Part shown: positions 1 to 11,150 of the stretch, piece by piece | Position numbering within the stretch: the first letter of the stretch is position 1 | Layout of the letters: the number at the start of each line of letters is the position of its first letter | Assembly: GCF_905404315.1 (NCBI RefSeq) | Contig: NC_066297.1 | Coordinates: 2,914,001 to 2,978,000, forward strand | DNA: 64,000 bases | Source: Leptidea sinapis | Lineage: Eukaryota; Arthropoda; Insecta; Lepidoptera; Pieridae | Direction: 5' to 3' | The notes under the pieces: model-generated | Told to the model about the DNA's origin: nothing | Seen by the model: only the letters and a program-made list of their open reading frames with translations | The model's database searches: none | Translations under genes and position numbers: made by a program

Positions 1-849
1 ATCTACAGATCCAGAAAGATTCCTGTTAAATATTGCTTCTTTTTTTCTACACAAACTACTAATGGAAGACAGACTTTTCTGCTTCTGCCTTCTAATTTCT
101 AAAAATGGCTAATGCAATTTGAATGTGGCATCCACTTATTTATTTATTTAGGTCCTTTGCAACAATGGAGTGAAGTAAATTGAAGTCAATTTATGTGATT
201 TTAACTTCCAGATATGTATATGTTAGTGAAAATCACATATTTAGAGAAAATTATGAATAGAATTACTATCCCCATATGATATATATAATTTAATATCTCT
301 ATGCTCACAAAGTCATGGTCACACACTCATCTTTATATATATAATTCTTCTGTATGTGTGTTGACAGTGAACTCCTCCTAAACAATTTGAATGAATTTTT
401 TTGTGTGTTCAAGTGGATTCGAGGATGGTTTAGATTCACAATTAACTTACCTCCCAAATGGCCGGACCAATTTATTTATTTATTAATTTATTTATTAGGA
501 TTTCCAACAACAAGTACACTAATACAAAAATAAAAACAATACAATTAAATTAATGCTAAGTGTCTTATCACTCACAGGAAATCTCAGCATGCACAGAATT
601 TTACTAAATTTTGATGATTCTTTGTGTGTTTCAGTGAGTTTGAGATTAGGTACTCAATTCAGTCCATATATAATTCTTCTGCCCATGTGCATGCTGGTGA
701 ACTCCTACTAGCAGCTGGACCCATGTTAAAATTTAAAATGTGTGTACAGGACAATGTCTGCTGTGTCTGCTAGTAAAATTATATAATTAGTTTTAAAAAA
801 AGTACCAGGAAAGGATCACTAAACAAAATGTTTATTTTAAATTATAAAT
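1..849. repeat. AT-rich stretch with two diverged copies of a short interspersed repeat
   Basis: No gene seen. Around 330-465 and 595-720 the same sequence recurs in diverged form: a TATATAATTCTTCTG block followed by a GTGAACTCCTCCTA-like block, with a TTTGTGTGTTCA/TTTGTGTGTTTCA block and a GGATGGTTTAGATTCA-like part. This resembles a common non-autonomous lepidopteran repeat (family from memory, not confirmed). Runs of TTTATTTATTTA occur near 138 and 470. Confidence 0.4.
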
Positions 850-1545
850 TTATTTGATCACCTTCAAAATGTTGCTTCTTCTTAAACAATACACTTACAC
901 AACCAATCCAATAATAAAAAAAAGTTCTTTGGATTAGTTCTTTTTGCTAATTCCCCTGTCTTAGTACAGTACTGAGTACACAACACCGCTATAGTCGAAG
1001 AAAACAGTTAACATGACTTTGACTTTTCATTGATTTTGTTGTGGATTTTTTGGTTTTGGTGTAGTTGGAAGGCGCCACTTTAAATAGTTTGCATATATAA
1101 CTCGTAAACTTACGTCTCCTCACCAGTAACAATGTGTTTCATGAATGTTAGGTCGGAATCGACTGTTGAGTTTTTGGAGAAAATTTAGTTCTTTTGAGAC
1201 TAACTGAGTGGCAACATGTTTCATACCCAAATGGTTAATTAAAATGATACGCATCAACTTGTGGGCTTTGAACGGCTATCTCTCTCAAACTTGAATAAGT
1301 ATTTTCAGTCACAGCGATGTTAACTTATAATGGACTGCCGGGGCGAGGCAAGTATTTCATCATAACTCCATCGATTTTTGAACGCTTTCTATCAATCATA
1401 AGCATGTTTCCGATAAAGTTGAATCGCCATAAGCCTTCTGTAACATTTTCAGTGATTCCAAACCCGAAATTTCATTGGCGATGCAAAATTTAAGACAAAC
1501 TCTTTGTTCAATGTTTTGTCCATTAGGAAATTCGCAATACACACT
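850..1545 (-). pseudogene. mariner-like transposase remnant
   Basis: Read on the minus strand, the sequence shows pieces of a mariner transposase in several frames with stops. Near 1440-1535 there is an N-terminal part with QRVCLKFCIANEIS and LKMLQKAYGD. Near 1110-1150 there is a piece matching the family's L.F.K.IVTGDET motif (LTFMKHIVTGEET). Around 930-1080 there is a decayed downstream part. No intact frame remains and no terminal repeats were found. The reading rests on motif order, so the family call is fairly good and the exact limits are approximate. Confidence 0.6.
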
Positions 1546-1689
1546 AGATATTATGATTTATTTATTTAGTAGAAGCTTACATTGATTCAATATGTATTAT
1601 GATACAGACAAAATATATTATACTAAATGTGTTACAGTTATCTACAACAGCTTCAATAAATCCTATATATATATAATTGGATCCGTAAA

Positions 1690-1960
1690 CAAATCATCCA
1701 TTCCCGATACTTTTCATAACTTCCGCCCAGCGACTCATTCTCATTAGGCCATACAGAAATCCCCCTTCTTTTTCTCTCGCCACGCTACACTCACTGTGGG
1801 TATACGTTGGATGAAGGCAGCACAGGACCGATTGTCGTGAAGATCTTTGGGGGAGGCCTTTGTCGAGAAGTGAACGTCTTTCGGCTGATGATGATGATGA
1901 GATCCACCAGATAAATAAGCTATTTGCTGCTAATCCATCTGTAAATTGATTCATTTATTG
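1690..1960 (-). pseudogene. 3' end of an RTE-like LINE (short tail fragment)
   Basis: The minus strand carries an 86-codon open stretch. Its sequence (CATCATCATCAGCCGAAAG, then GTTCACTTCTCGACAAAGGC) is the tail shared by a large lepidopteran repeat family. A fuller copy lies at 32748-33075, where the C-terminal coding part (KWQWAGRIVRR..., GRPPTRWTD) is readable. Only the last part is present here. Confidence 0.5.
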
Positions 1961-2968
1961 TGCTGGTTAACACCATACATTGCAAACTATGTTTTTGGCA
2001 TATTCATAACTTTTCTTGTACACTGTAAAACAGGGTATGAGAAAAGATATGTCTTTATTAGACAAATAAGTTAAAGTAAGCAAGTAGTCTAGTTTGTAGC
2101 TTTTACCCGCATTTTTGTCAGCGTTGAATAGTTACTTTGGGCAATAATTTTTATCTTTTATGATACTTTTCAAATAATACACATACATACTGCTGTTTCT
2201 GTTGGCAGCACTCTTCTATGATACATGTCCCTTGTCACTGTGGACAATCTCTTTAATAGTATTTCCCTGTGAACTTTAATCTGCTATTTCATCCCCATGT
2301 AGGTCAAAGTTTTAAAAACGCTCGAACAAATGTTTATAAATTATTATTTATCATTTGCCTAAATACAAAGTTTCATGGTTTTATCTTAGATAATGACGAT
2401 ATCCCTACAAACTACCACCCCCTATTTCAACCCCCTCGATTTATTTTTTTTGCAATAAAAGGTAGCCTATGTGTTTTTTAAAGTAGGGATTGCGATATTG
2501 TGAAACAAACACTAAGTGAGAAATAAAATCGCTTAAAACTTCAATACATTAGTAGTCCTGTGAGGAATTATCTGAAAAAAAAACAATAACTATAACATGC
2601 TTTTAAGGGGAATTAAAACATGTTCCCCTTTCGCACAGACAATGCAGCTTTGATAATATTAGTGCTCCGTTTGAGAGTCGCTTGAATAGTATATAGGCCA
2701 GTCCGCAGATTGCACTATTATTAACCGGGGCGCGCTTTGAAACGTTCAAAATTGCATCTCTTCAACATTATGTATTTTATAGAATCGCGCTCGGTGTCTC
2801 GGAAACGGTTTTTAATTAAAAAATCGTTTAGTCTCATTCTTATACCAATTAAAAGTTTAGCTGTATTTAATAAGGCTTGTACATCACACCGGGCCCGCAC
2901 CGCGAGCCGCGAGACCGTGCTGCGTGCACACCGCATAAATATCGAGTTAAATAGTTATTGACAATAAT
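1961..2968. other. no gene recognised
   Basis: AT-rich sequence. Short open frames at 2269-2481, 2721-2936 and 2737-2961 show no recognisable motif. A GC-richer patch lies near 2890-2930. Nothing else is supportable. Confidence 0.5.
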
Positions 2969-3964
2969 CTATCTATATATATAAAAATGAATTGCTGTTC
3001 GTTAGTCTCGCTAAAACACGAGAACGGCTGGACCGATTTGGCTAATTTTGGCCTTGAATTATTTGTGGAAGTCCAGAGAAGGTTTAAAAGGTAAATAAAT
3101 ATGAAAATGCTCGGAACGAAATAAAAACAACAGTTTTGTTTTTCCTTTTTTTTGGGTTTTATGGCCTGGTAATGTTTTTCCTTTGATGTGTCCCCCGTCG
3201 TTCAGAAATCAAACTGAAAGAATAGTTTAAAATGAATAACTAATCAAAAATTTATATCTTTCTATCTTTTTCAGGAGATAAAAAATAAACTTAGTTTTAG
3301 CTAACTATAAATTCAAATTGAAAAACACTTTATTCATGTAGGTCACAAAATGACACTTATGAATGTCAAAAAATATATATAAATATTGTTTCTTATTGAA
3401 TTTACCGCTACTTCGTAAAGGGTTGAGCTAATGAGAAGAAATAGCAAGAAACTCATTGCCACCCTTTTAAGTCAAGATTAACATTTTAGTTGTTTTACAA
3501 ATCATTTCAATTACAATATATGCAAAGTGACGCAACAAAAATACTCAAAAGTCAAAAACTGAAAGGCTTACATGAGTAAGTCAAGAAAAGAAAAAAAAGT
3601 AAATTAATACTTATAAACACAAGAGTTATTGAGTATAGTAGATGCATCAATCCACACATACCGTAAATAAATAGAGGCATTATGTGAACATTTCATTAAA
3701 TAAAATATATAATTACTTTAACTTTAAAGGAAATAATAATAATAAAAAAACACATCAAGCAGACCTCCCGGTAACAAGATCATCCAGCCCAGCATCATAG
3801 TTGATATAGTTATAGTTGATAGATTAACTACAGTTGTAAACTATCAGATTATTTTTATGTAGATAAGTAAATCTTAAGTTTTATCACAAATTATATTTCT
3901 GAACCTAACCATTTGACATTTGACTATGATATTATATACAGAACAACATTTGTCGGTCAGCTAG
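2969..3964 (+). mobile_element. non-autonomous Helitron
   Basis: The 5' end (TCTATC... followed by ATGAATTGCTGTTCGTTAGT, about 2969-3010) and the 3' end (ACAACATTTGTCGGTCAGCTAG, ending at 3964) match the ends of a common lepidopteran Helitron type that starts TC and ends CTAG. The 5' block recurs at 58930-59060. A LINE-like 3' fragment (about 3310-3480) lies inside. No Rep/helicase coding is present, so it depends on an autonomous partner. Confidence 0.65.
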
Positions 3965-4009
3965 TTATTTTATAAATTTAAATCAAATCAAAATCGCTTT
4001 ATTTATGTA

Positions 4010-4795
4010 AATCAAAAAGTTGATACTTGACACCGCTGCGTACCAACTAGATCGCACTACTTAAGAACAATAGCTTTTTTATTATGGCAACTATTAGATG
4101 CTTGTGTGCGTGGCATCTTGACACTCAATGGCATCTTTCAAATTTTGCAACATACGCTACGTGTTATTTTACATTGAAATCTATACTATAATAATATTAT
4201 AAAGCTGCAGTGTTTGTTTGTTTGTTTGAACTCGCTAATCTCATGTATGAATGATTCCGATTTGAATGATTCTGTCAGTGTTGGGTAGTCCATTTATCGA
4301 GGAAGGCTATAGGCTATGTTTTTTTTTTTTTCAAAATTAGGGATCCGTAATAAAATTGCTATTTTGTAACACAAGGTGTAAAATCGAAAACCTATTTTTG
4401 CGTGCGCTGCAAAAACTATTGACAATAGAACAAAATGATGTACAGGCTATTTATATAGGCAATATTTTATTACTTATAAAACTATCGCGTGAATTATACT
4501 TTATATGGCAAAACAACGTTTGCCGGGTCAGCTAGTTAATAATAAAATACAAAATACTTACTGATGATATGTGATCCCAGTGTGTTTCTTAATAGTTCCG
4601 TAATAGTATTATTATTATAAAGTTTTACTACGCAACCCGTTGTTTTATTAGCAGATCGTGGCACATCAACATTGCACATTGTTCGAGACAGGCTCGAGTA
4701 CGCCTACTTGGTCGTAGTATTAGTTGCCGCACTTTGCGACTATGTCTGCGGTATTTAGTTGAAGCGCAGCGGAGACCAATCCATAATCTCAGGTC
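4010..4795. mobile_element. terminal-inverted-repeat MITE interrupted by a Helitron
   Basis: The left part contains CCGCTGCGTACCAACTAG and a GACACTCAATGGCATCTT block. The right part ends with TTGAAGCGCAGCGGAGACC. A complete copy of the same family lies at 60234-60536 and has matching inverted ends. Here the two halves are separated by the Helitron at 4180-4535, so the MITE is the older insertion. Outer limits are approximate. Confidence 0.6.
4180..4535 (+). mobile_element. short Helitron nested in the MITE
   Basis: It begins TC (4180), ends CTAG (4532-4535) and is flanked by A at 4179 and T at 4536, as expected for Helitron insertion into an A^T dinucleotide. The 3' end reads ACAACGTTTGCCGGGTCAG before CTAG. 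The 5' part has the TTTGTTTGTTTGAACTCGC block seen in related elements. It has no coding capacity. Confidence 0.75.
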
Positions 4796-5394
4796 AATGT
4801 TTTTTTTTTCTTTAGGTACCACCACTTCGGAAAGGTTGAGTGGCACAAAACTCATTGTCACTATTTTAATTCAACATTTACAGCTTACATAATTTTACAA
4901 ATTATTTTAATTACAATATAATATGTAAAGAAATGCAACAAAAATATGATATAGCTAACATAAATAAAATTATTTGTCCTTTAGATGCGGTTTTCCTCGC
5001 TATTCTGTAACTAAATATCAATTTGACTGGGAACTTATAAAAAAATATAATTTTGTCAACCCTATTTTTGGTCTCTACACAGCATAACGATGTACATTCA
5101 ATAACGCCTCGTTAAAAGTTTCACACAGAATCTCAACACAAGTTTGACGCTATTACGGTTTTGGACCGCCTCGGCTTTGTCCGTACGAGTGATATTATTA
5201 TATTTGCACGTGTAACTGAAATTGGAGTAATATGAAATAATCTGATATATAAAATTCTCATGTCGCGGTGTTTGTAGTTAAACTCCTTCGAAACGGCTGC
5301 ATACTGCATATTGGGTAGGTCTGAGAATCGGACAACATCTATCACTTTTTCATCCCCCTAAATGTTAAGGGAGGTCCACGCCAATTTTTTTTTT

Positions 5395-5776
5395 ATTTTT
5401 TTTTAAATTTGTTTAATTATGACTCATCAATCAATCAATAAAAAAAAATAGTTTTAAAAAAAACTAAAGAACACGCTTTATATAATCGCTTCTAAACGAA
5501 TTAGATACTTTAATTTTGTGAACTGAAAAATTTAATAATTTTATCAAATTAGTGTAATGTCATCGGTCCTCGATAAATCTACAAAGTTTGAACGAAATCT
5601 AGCCGTTTAAAGTGGGTCAAAATCGCGCCCAAAGAAGTCGGTTACAAACATACAAAAATACAGGTGAAGCTAATATAAACCGTATAAATACATACAACTT
5701 CACCCATCTACGAACAACAGTTACTTTTGTGTCGCGATTTTAATATCGGCAATACAACGTTTGCTGGCTCAGTTAG
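5395..5776 (+). mobile_element. Helitron 3' part (degenerate)
   Basis: It ends CAACGTTTGCTGGCTCAGTTAG at 5776, a mutated form of the usual ACAACGTTTGCCGGGTCAGCTAG. The internal block around 5560-5680 (CGATAAATCTACAAAGTTTG, then GAAGTCGGTTACAAACATAC) recurs in reverse complement at 57890-57975, inside the last intron of the phosphatase gene. No 5' end was identified. Confidence 0.5.
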
Positions 5777-5981
5777 TATATTATATATTTTACGATAATA
5801 CGATATTTTTTTTCTTCTTTTTTGATTAATAATTATTGGGATACTGACAATTGTGATTTATTTATGTAGAATATTACAATATAATTAAAAAGAAAACTTT
5901 AAGTTAACACTTTCGCTGGTAGTATTTCCCAGCGTTTTATATTAGACACATGTCACAATTAAGTCCTTTTTATCTTAATAA

Positions 5982-6272
5982 GGGACGAGACGAACAGGAC
6001 GTTCAGCTGATGGTAATTGATACGCCCTGCCCATTACAATGTAATGCCGCTCAGGATTCTTGAAATATCTAAAAAAAACATAAGATAATAATAGATAATA
6101 ATATAATATCTAGTCTCATTTGCCCACTAATTTCACTAGCTACGTCACCCTTCAAAGCGAAACAATAAAATTAAAACGGTAAACGTAAAGCTAAACGGTA
6201 GAAATAGGCGTCGTTGTGGTATATAATCTATAATCTAGCCGGGATCCTGTGCAAAGGAGCCTCCCACTGGTA
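5982..6272 (+). repeat. interspersed repeat A (copy 1)
   Basis: A roughly 290-bp repeat beginning GGGACGAGACGA and GGACGTTCAGCTGATGGTAA and ending TGTGCAAAGGAGCCTCCCAC. Six copies were found in the window, at 5982 (+), 14079 (-, partial), 20876 (+), 35147 (-), 48974 (+) and 49676 (+). It has no coding capacity. It behaves like a SINE or MITE, but its class is unresolved by eye. Confidence 0.75.
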
Positions 6273-6486
6273 TAATGAATGATGTATATATAATGTATGT
6301 ATCTAATGTCTAACTCACGAAATAGCAAATTCATGTATTGTATTTTGTATTCCGTGGCAGATACAGCGCAATCACAGACAGACGGACAGAAGGACAGCGG
6401 AGCCTTAGTAATAAGGACCCCGTTTGGTACTCTTCGCGAACAACTTCTTAAAAACCCAGTCTTCGTTATTTGCCGTAAAATATTCG

Positions 6487-6760
6487 TTATTGACACACTT
6501 TTTACACAAATTATCTTGCCCCAAATTAAGCATATATATAGCCTGTGTTATGGGTTACAAGACACCGATATATTTAATACAATATACTTACTTAAACTAA
6601 ATATATGAATAAATACATAAATACATTTAAACATCCATGACTCGGAAACGAACATCCATATTCATCATATAAATGCGGTAGGTGACCGGGATTCGAACCC
6701 GGGACCTCTAGCTTAGTAGGTAGGATCGCTAACTACTCGGCTATACAGGTCGTCAAATGG
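6487..6760 (-). mobile_element. tRNA-derived SINE
   Basis: On the minus strand the 5' part carries a Pol III B box (GGGTTCGAATCCC, seen on + as GGGATTCGAACCC near 6690) and an upstream A-box-like TAGCCGAGTAGTTAGCGATC. The tRNA-like head is followed by an AT-rich body. A second copy lies at 12262-12490, with the same body order (CATGACTCGGAAACGAACAT). Because of the attached body and the copy elsewhere, this is a SINE rather than a tRNA gene. Confidence 0.8.
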
Positions 6761-6924
6761 AAAACCAGAACCTTAAGCAACTTACATTGTCGACACTTAG
6801 AATCTACGATTGAATAATTTATATTTCTCAAGCATGCGTACGTATATAATATGTATTTTTTTTAATTCTTTGTCTTAGTAAATGTTCAGTATCGGTCGCC
6901 ACAATGTTAGGGTCCTTTAGCTTG

Positions 6925-7470
6925 AGGCGATACGTTGATTATGTTTTATGTGGATACAATAGTGACAAGATGATCGCTCGGCGCTGCGTATTGGTATAGT
7001 ACAGACGTTTCTTCGTTGTGTCTCTTATACCGCATTTGCCGTCCTTCATTTGTGATGTGAGGCTTTCCTCCATATTCAATCATTCGTTTAAGTTCCTGTA
7101 TCCCATAGCTGGGGCAGAGAGCATCCACAGTGCATCTCCATCGCGATTAATACTGAGCTTCTCTTAATTTCAACCCAGGTCTCTCCGATGTCATTCGCTC
7201 CGTCAATGACACTCCGCCGCCAGGTTTGCTTTGGACGGCCACGTTTGCGTTTTCCGTGAGGGTTCCAGTTTAGGGCTTGCCTCGGTATATGGTTGGGATC
7301 TCTCCGGATTGTGTGGCTGGAGTTGAGATGGGCTTGGTGACCTTCCTCCTCCATAGTTCCTTCATAGTACGTAGTAGAAAGACTTTTAGGAAGTTTCTGC
7401 CACGTACAACCTAACTTCCTTGAATGAGCTTCCTTGTGCGGTGTTTCCAGGACGATACGACACTGTTTCA
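6925..7470 (-). pseudogene. RTE-like LINE, C-terminal ORF2 fragment
   Basis: The minus-strand frame at 7088-7471 has the family's tail motifs: HTIRRDPNHIPRQALNWNP, then GKRKRGRPKQTWRR and ETWVEIKR. A second frame (6946-7128) begins with MDALCPS, matching the WR..VDALC ending of these elements, so at least one frameshift lies between. The RT core is absent. This is a decayed, 5'-truncated copy. Confidence 0.65.
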
Positions 7471-8650
7471 TTAAAAAAAAGGCCGTACACCATCTATCTG
7501 CGATCCTCTGGTATTGAAAGAAATTTGGCCGACGGTGATCACTTAGTTATTTTATTCTGTAAATGAACGAAACATTTTCAACGCGTTAGCACTCATAATA
7601 AAGACTCAACCTCTGCTGTTTTTAAACAAATCTTCAATTAGCGGATCCGGGCCCAAGGTCACACAATTGTGGTCAATAATGAGTCCCCTGACCACATAAC
7701 AGGCCCATTACATTGTTTCACACGACAGACGCGGGTCAACCGAGAACTGTAAAGGTCTAAATAAAAGCAAGCGTGAGGTGTCAACAGTATGTGGGCATGT
7801 GGGTAGTTCGAAAATGATATAGACTCGGCCACTAAATAATTTTGTCGCCTCAAATGCCGACAACGCATCTCTCACCTCTGGTATTTATTGTCCATGGGTA
7901 GGGTTCTTCCATTCAATCAATAGTCAAAATGGCCTTTTGCCAGTGGGAGAATCGATTGACCTTACTATCCTGTAGACTCCTATTATTAATAAACGCAATG
8001 TAACGTTACTCCCAAGTTCAAAGTTAGGTACTTCTTCGTGCCATGTAATTCTGTAGTGATAGAAGTATGATAAAGACAAAAAGTTTTTAACATGGAATTA
8101 GTTATTCTAAGTTTAAAACACAATGTCTTTCGCGTTTAAATTCAGCTAACCAACTGAGGTGAGACGGTGCATGTTTCTGTATTTTCATTGGTCAGGTAAT
8201 AATCACAACATATCGTAAACAATCTCCATTGGCTACTGTTGATATACATACGATCTGTGTTCCTAATGTTGTATCTAAATGCGTTTGCCCTTTATTGGGC
8301 TCTACAAGTCGATGAGAGGTTCCATTCATAGGACATGATGCCTGCTAACCAGGTATCACACCTGGTTCGCTATTAGTATTCCGCTTTGAATGCCGAAGGG
8401 CTTGCAAGAGACTTAACATCTTATGCATCACAGTAGCAAGGTGGGATACGACTCATGAGTTTGGCTAAGAAAAAGCACTGCATGTAGTGTGGGCGTAATA
8501 ATCAACATAAGGTGGACGACTGTCTCGTGCGGTGTACCACATGACAAAATGCAACAATTTGTTTGTTCTATATTAATTAAACTATAATTTTTATTGCGTA
8601 CATAAATAACTGTAATTAATTGAAGTAGGCGTTACTTTGCGGAATTCCAT
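7471..8650. other. no gene recognised
   Basis: Short open frames only (for example 7659-7868 minus) and no domain motif. The base composition is less AT-rich than its flanks, which could mean an old decayed transposon, but nothing specific can be named. Confidence 0.4.
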
Positions 8651-8689
8651 AATTATCCAAACGTTTTGAGCTTTCTTGAGTGTTTTTCG

Positions 8690-8865
8690 GCCAAAATTTG
8701 TCTTCAAACAATTCGACACGTGTTTCGCCTCTGCATCTCAGGCATCCTCAGGAAATGTTGTCTCGCCAAACTCTGGCACGAGACTCAGTCTGAGTCTGAG
8801 TTTGAGTTTCGTGCCAGATATTTGCGGAATTGAAACTCAAGAAACCTCAAAACATTTGGATATAT
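8690..8865 (-). repeat. hammerhead-like short repeat (family B), degenerate copy
   Basis: It shares ACAATTCGACACGTGTTTCG and TGTTGTCTCGCCAAA with the copies at 19789-19905, 22912-23090 and 50895-50965. On the minus strand the core would be CCTGAGGATGCC...GCGAAACACGTGTC, but here the stem II region is altered (CTGCATCTCAGGCATC on +). The family is described at 22912-23090. Confidence 0.55.
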
Positions 8866-9479
8866 AACCGTGTTTTGTTCTGACTGATAGCGCTCACACT
8901 TACATAGCCACCTACACCAAATAGTGACCACTTGTTAAGTGATAACAGCTCCGTCTGCAGAATATGCATACTTTCGAAAGATAAACGCCGTAAGGTCATA
9001 TTCATTTGTTGACTCATAGCGTCTGTGCCGCATATATGGCCATAATACGCGTGCATTGTATATTAGAATTAATCCAACGTACAATAAGATGCAGTTTTCA
9101 ATAGCCGCTGCGGTGCATTGAATACAATACGTCGTAGAATCCCGTTTAGTTGTTTTTTTATATACGTTGAATCATCCGTGTGTATAGGATGTGTCGTTTG
9201 TATGGTTTACTATCGGTCAGTAATGATATAATAGGGGGGCAGTAGGTCATAGGCGAACACTGAATCCACGGTAGACAAAAGTGTGCAATCCACAAAGCTA
9301 TTGTAAAAATAATCTTTATACAAGTTGGTTTTACAAAGCACAATTGAAGCGTTAAAAGAAAAAAGAAAATTAACTTTACTCTAAAAAGGCTTAAAATACG
9401 CCGTTTTGTTCTGAAACATTCAAAAATTTTTTCGTAAGGTAAAATAAATTTTTTATCGGAGTTTTTACGCTCGTTATCT

Positions 9480-9845
9480 ATAAATTTCTAAATCCACGGG
9501 GAGATCAATTATGTATTTGCGGTGGAACTCTGGGGACATGGACTTAATGAACTCTGTCAACGCATATTTTGTAGTCAGAACTCGACTTCATTCGTTAGCC
9601 AGAAGAACATTTTTTAAAAAATAGTCCAAATCACGGAAAAACGGCAGTCTGTTGAGGCCAGAAATGGCGTCTGTCGGAGGGTTTTTCAATGTAGATCCTG
9701 TACACTAAAAACGGTTTCTCGGACCGTGTTTGTCTTGCGTTATCATGCAGAAATAGTGGTGAAGATCGCTTAATGAGGCGGAACTGTCTTCGTGACGAGC
9801 TTCTTCGTCATTGTTTGAAATTCAATATACATCGTTGTTTAACCG
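9480..9845 (-). pseudogene. mariner-like transposase C-terminal remnant
   Basis: The minus strand near 9740-9765 reads PLFLHDNAR, the mariner HDNA(R/P) motif that includes a catalytic Asp. It is followed by RRHFWPQQTAVFP and FGLFFKK in shifting frames, fitting the family's C-terminal third. Stops and frameshifts abound. Confidence 0.5.
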
Positions 9846-9995
9846 GATGAGATAAGGAAACGTTGCGGTCTGAAAGAAGATGTAGTGGCAAAAATTGAGA
9901 ATGGTATGCTGAGATGGTTTGGCCATGTCGAGAGAATGAAAGTTTTGGAAGGGGTAGACCTAGGCGGAAGTTTCGAGACCAAATTCATTATTTAT
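9846..9995 (+). pseudogene. RTE-like LINE tail fragment
   Basis: The plus strand reads RKRCGLKEDVVAKIENGMLR and then WFGHVERM, the conserved late ORF2 segment of RTE-like elements. The downstream coding is lost. It is the same general class as 6925-7470, in the opposite orientation. Confidence 0.55.
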
Positions 9996-10119
9996 AACCT
10001 TACTGGTTGGTCTTTCCCGTGGTTCATTCTTCAAGTCGAAGTTTCCTCTACGGAAGCGATTAAACTTAATAAGTACGGTGGACTTTACTAGCCGTATTCT
10101 CATAGTATTTCTTACATTA

Positions 10120-10585
10120 TGCGAGTGTTAAACATATAAACACTTTTTAAAGGATTAAAACGCGAGTAACTGTGTTTTTACATTAGATTTTGCGTAAAAG
10201 TTATACTTTTATTATTATTATTTTAGTTAACCCGACATTTCAAGACCCTTCCAGATCTCGTTTTCAGGGGACTGCCGATGAAATCAGTCAAATTAGTATT
10301 TGTCGTAGTTGTCATTATGGAGTTTAGCGCAATTTATTGCCTCTGAGCCTGGCACTTGCTTCAGACAGATGGTTTTTGGCAAAATTTACTGACAGTATCT
10401 GATGTCTGACAGGGAAAAATTTAGAGATTATTGGATCCCAGGTGTTAGATAATTTTAGACCGCCTTGTGTATTGAAATTTGGGTTTTTTAATTTCAATGG
10501 CTTCACGTACCAGTCTTTGGAGATATCTATTCTCTTTTAGTTGGTCGAAGCTGATGTAGTGGTTTAGGCGGTCTGTTATGTGGTC
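10120..10585 (-). mobile_element. Penelope-like element 3' fragment (GIY-YIG end plus terminal region)
   Basis: On the minus strand, 10585 down to 10324 reads DHITDRLNHYISF, REAIEIKK, then after a frameshift FNTQGGLKLSNTWDPII. This order is typical of the GIY-YIG endonuclease end of Penelope-like elements. Immediately downstream, 10267-10235, is a hammerhead-like core: CUGAAAA, a stem CGAGAUC/GGUCUUG, then GAAA and GUC. It is followed by a terminal block (TTACGCAAAATCTAATGTAA, ACGCGTTTTAATCC). Related terminal blocks recur as an inverted pair at 21861-22076. Confidence 0.5.
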
Positions 10586-10589
10586 AAAC

Positions 10590-11150
10590 TCAAATATTTT
10601 TATTCAAAATTGGATGTAAAGTTTGACTTATTGAAAGTCAAACTTAACTACCCCATTCCAAAATGTATGCCTCAGACCAACAGAAAAACGGGCGCAACTT
10701 ACTCAGTGGACCTCTTTTTTTCATAAAAAGTATTGTTACAAAGTAATATCGTACAATTGAGCTTCTTATTAAAACACCCGAGGGCGGTCGTTCCATTTCC
10801 AATCTGTGGTATCATTAAGAAAGTCAATTATGTTATCGTAACATGTAGCACACAAACGTTTTTTAACAATTCTTTTAAATTTCGTAATACATTTGCTTTG
10901 AACATTTTCTGGGATCTTGTTGTAAAAGCATATACATCCCCACAAAAGAGTTACTAACTCGCCTTAGCCGAGAAGTAGGGATTATAAGTTTATGTCTGTT
11001 ATTGGTGTTAACATTATGGTTATGACAGTTTCTAGCAAATCCACTTATATACATAACATTATCAAGAATATATTGAGAAGAAACATTCAAGATGTTAATT
11101 TCTTTAAACTTTGCTATCAATGATTCTTTAGGACCTGGGTCCAATAATCT
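10590..11150 (-). pseudogene. LINE C-terminus and 3' end (CR1/jockey-like)
   Basis: Minus-strand frame 10875-11144 contains LNVSSQYILDNVMYISGFAR, NRHKLIIPTSRL, SFVG and QQDPRKCSKQ, the last coding part of an abundant lepidopteran LINE. The 3' end near 10590-10700 has the AATATTTTTATTCAAAAT block shared with 14605, 47033 and 57612. The strand is minus because the coding tail precedes the shared 3' block on that strand. Confidence 0.6.

Noticed and set aside
6660..6755. tRNA gene
   Set aside because: B box and A box are present, but the same head-plus-body recurs at 12262-12490 and no clean cloverleaf forms, so it is a SINE.
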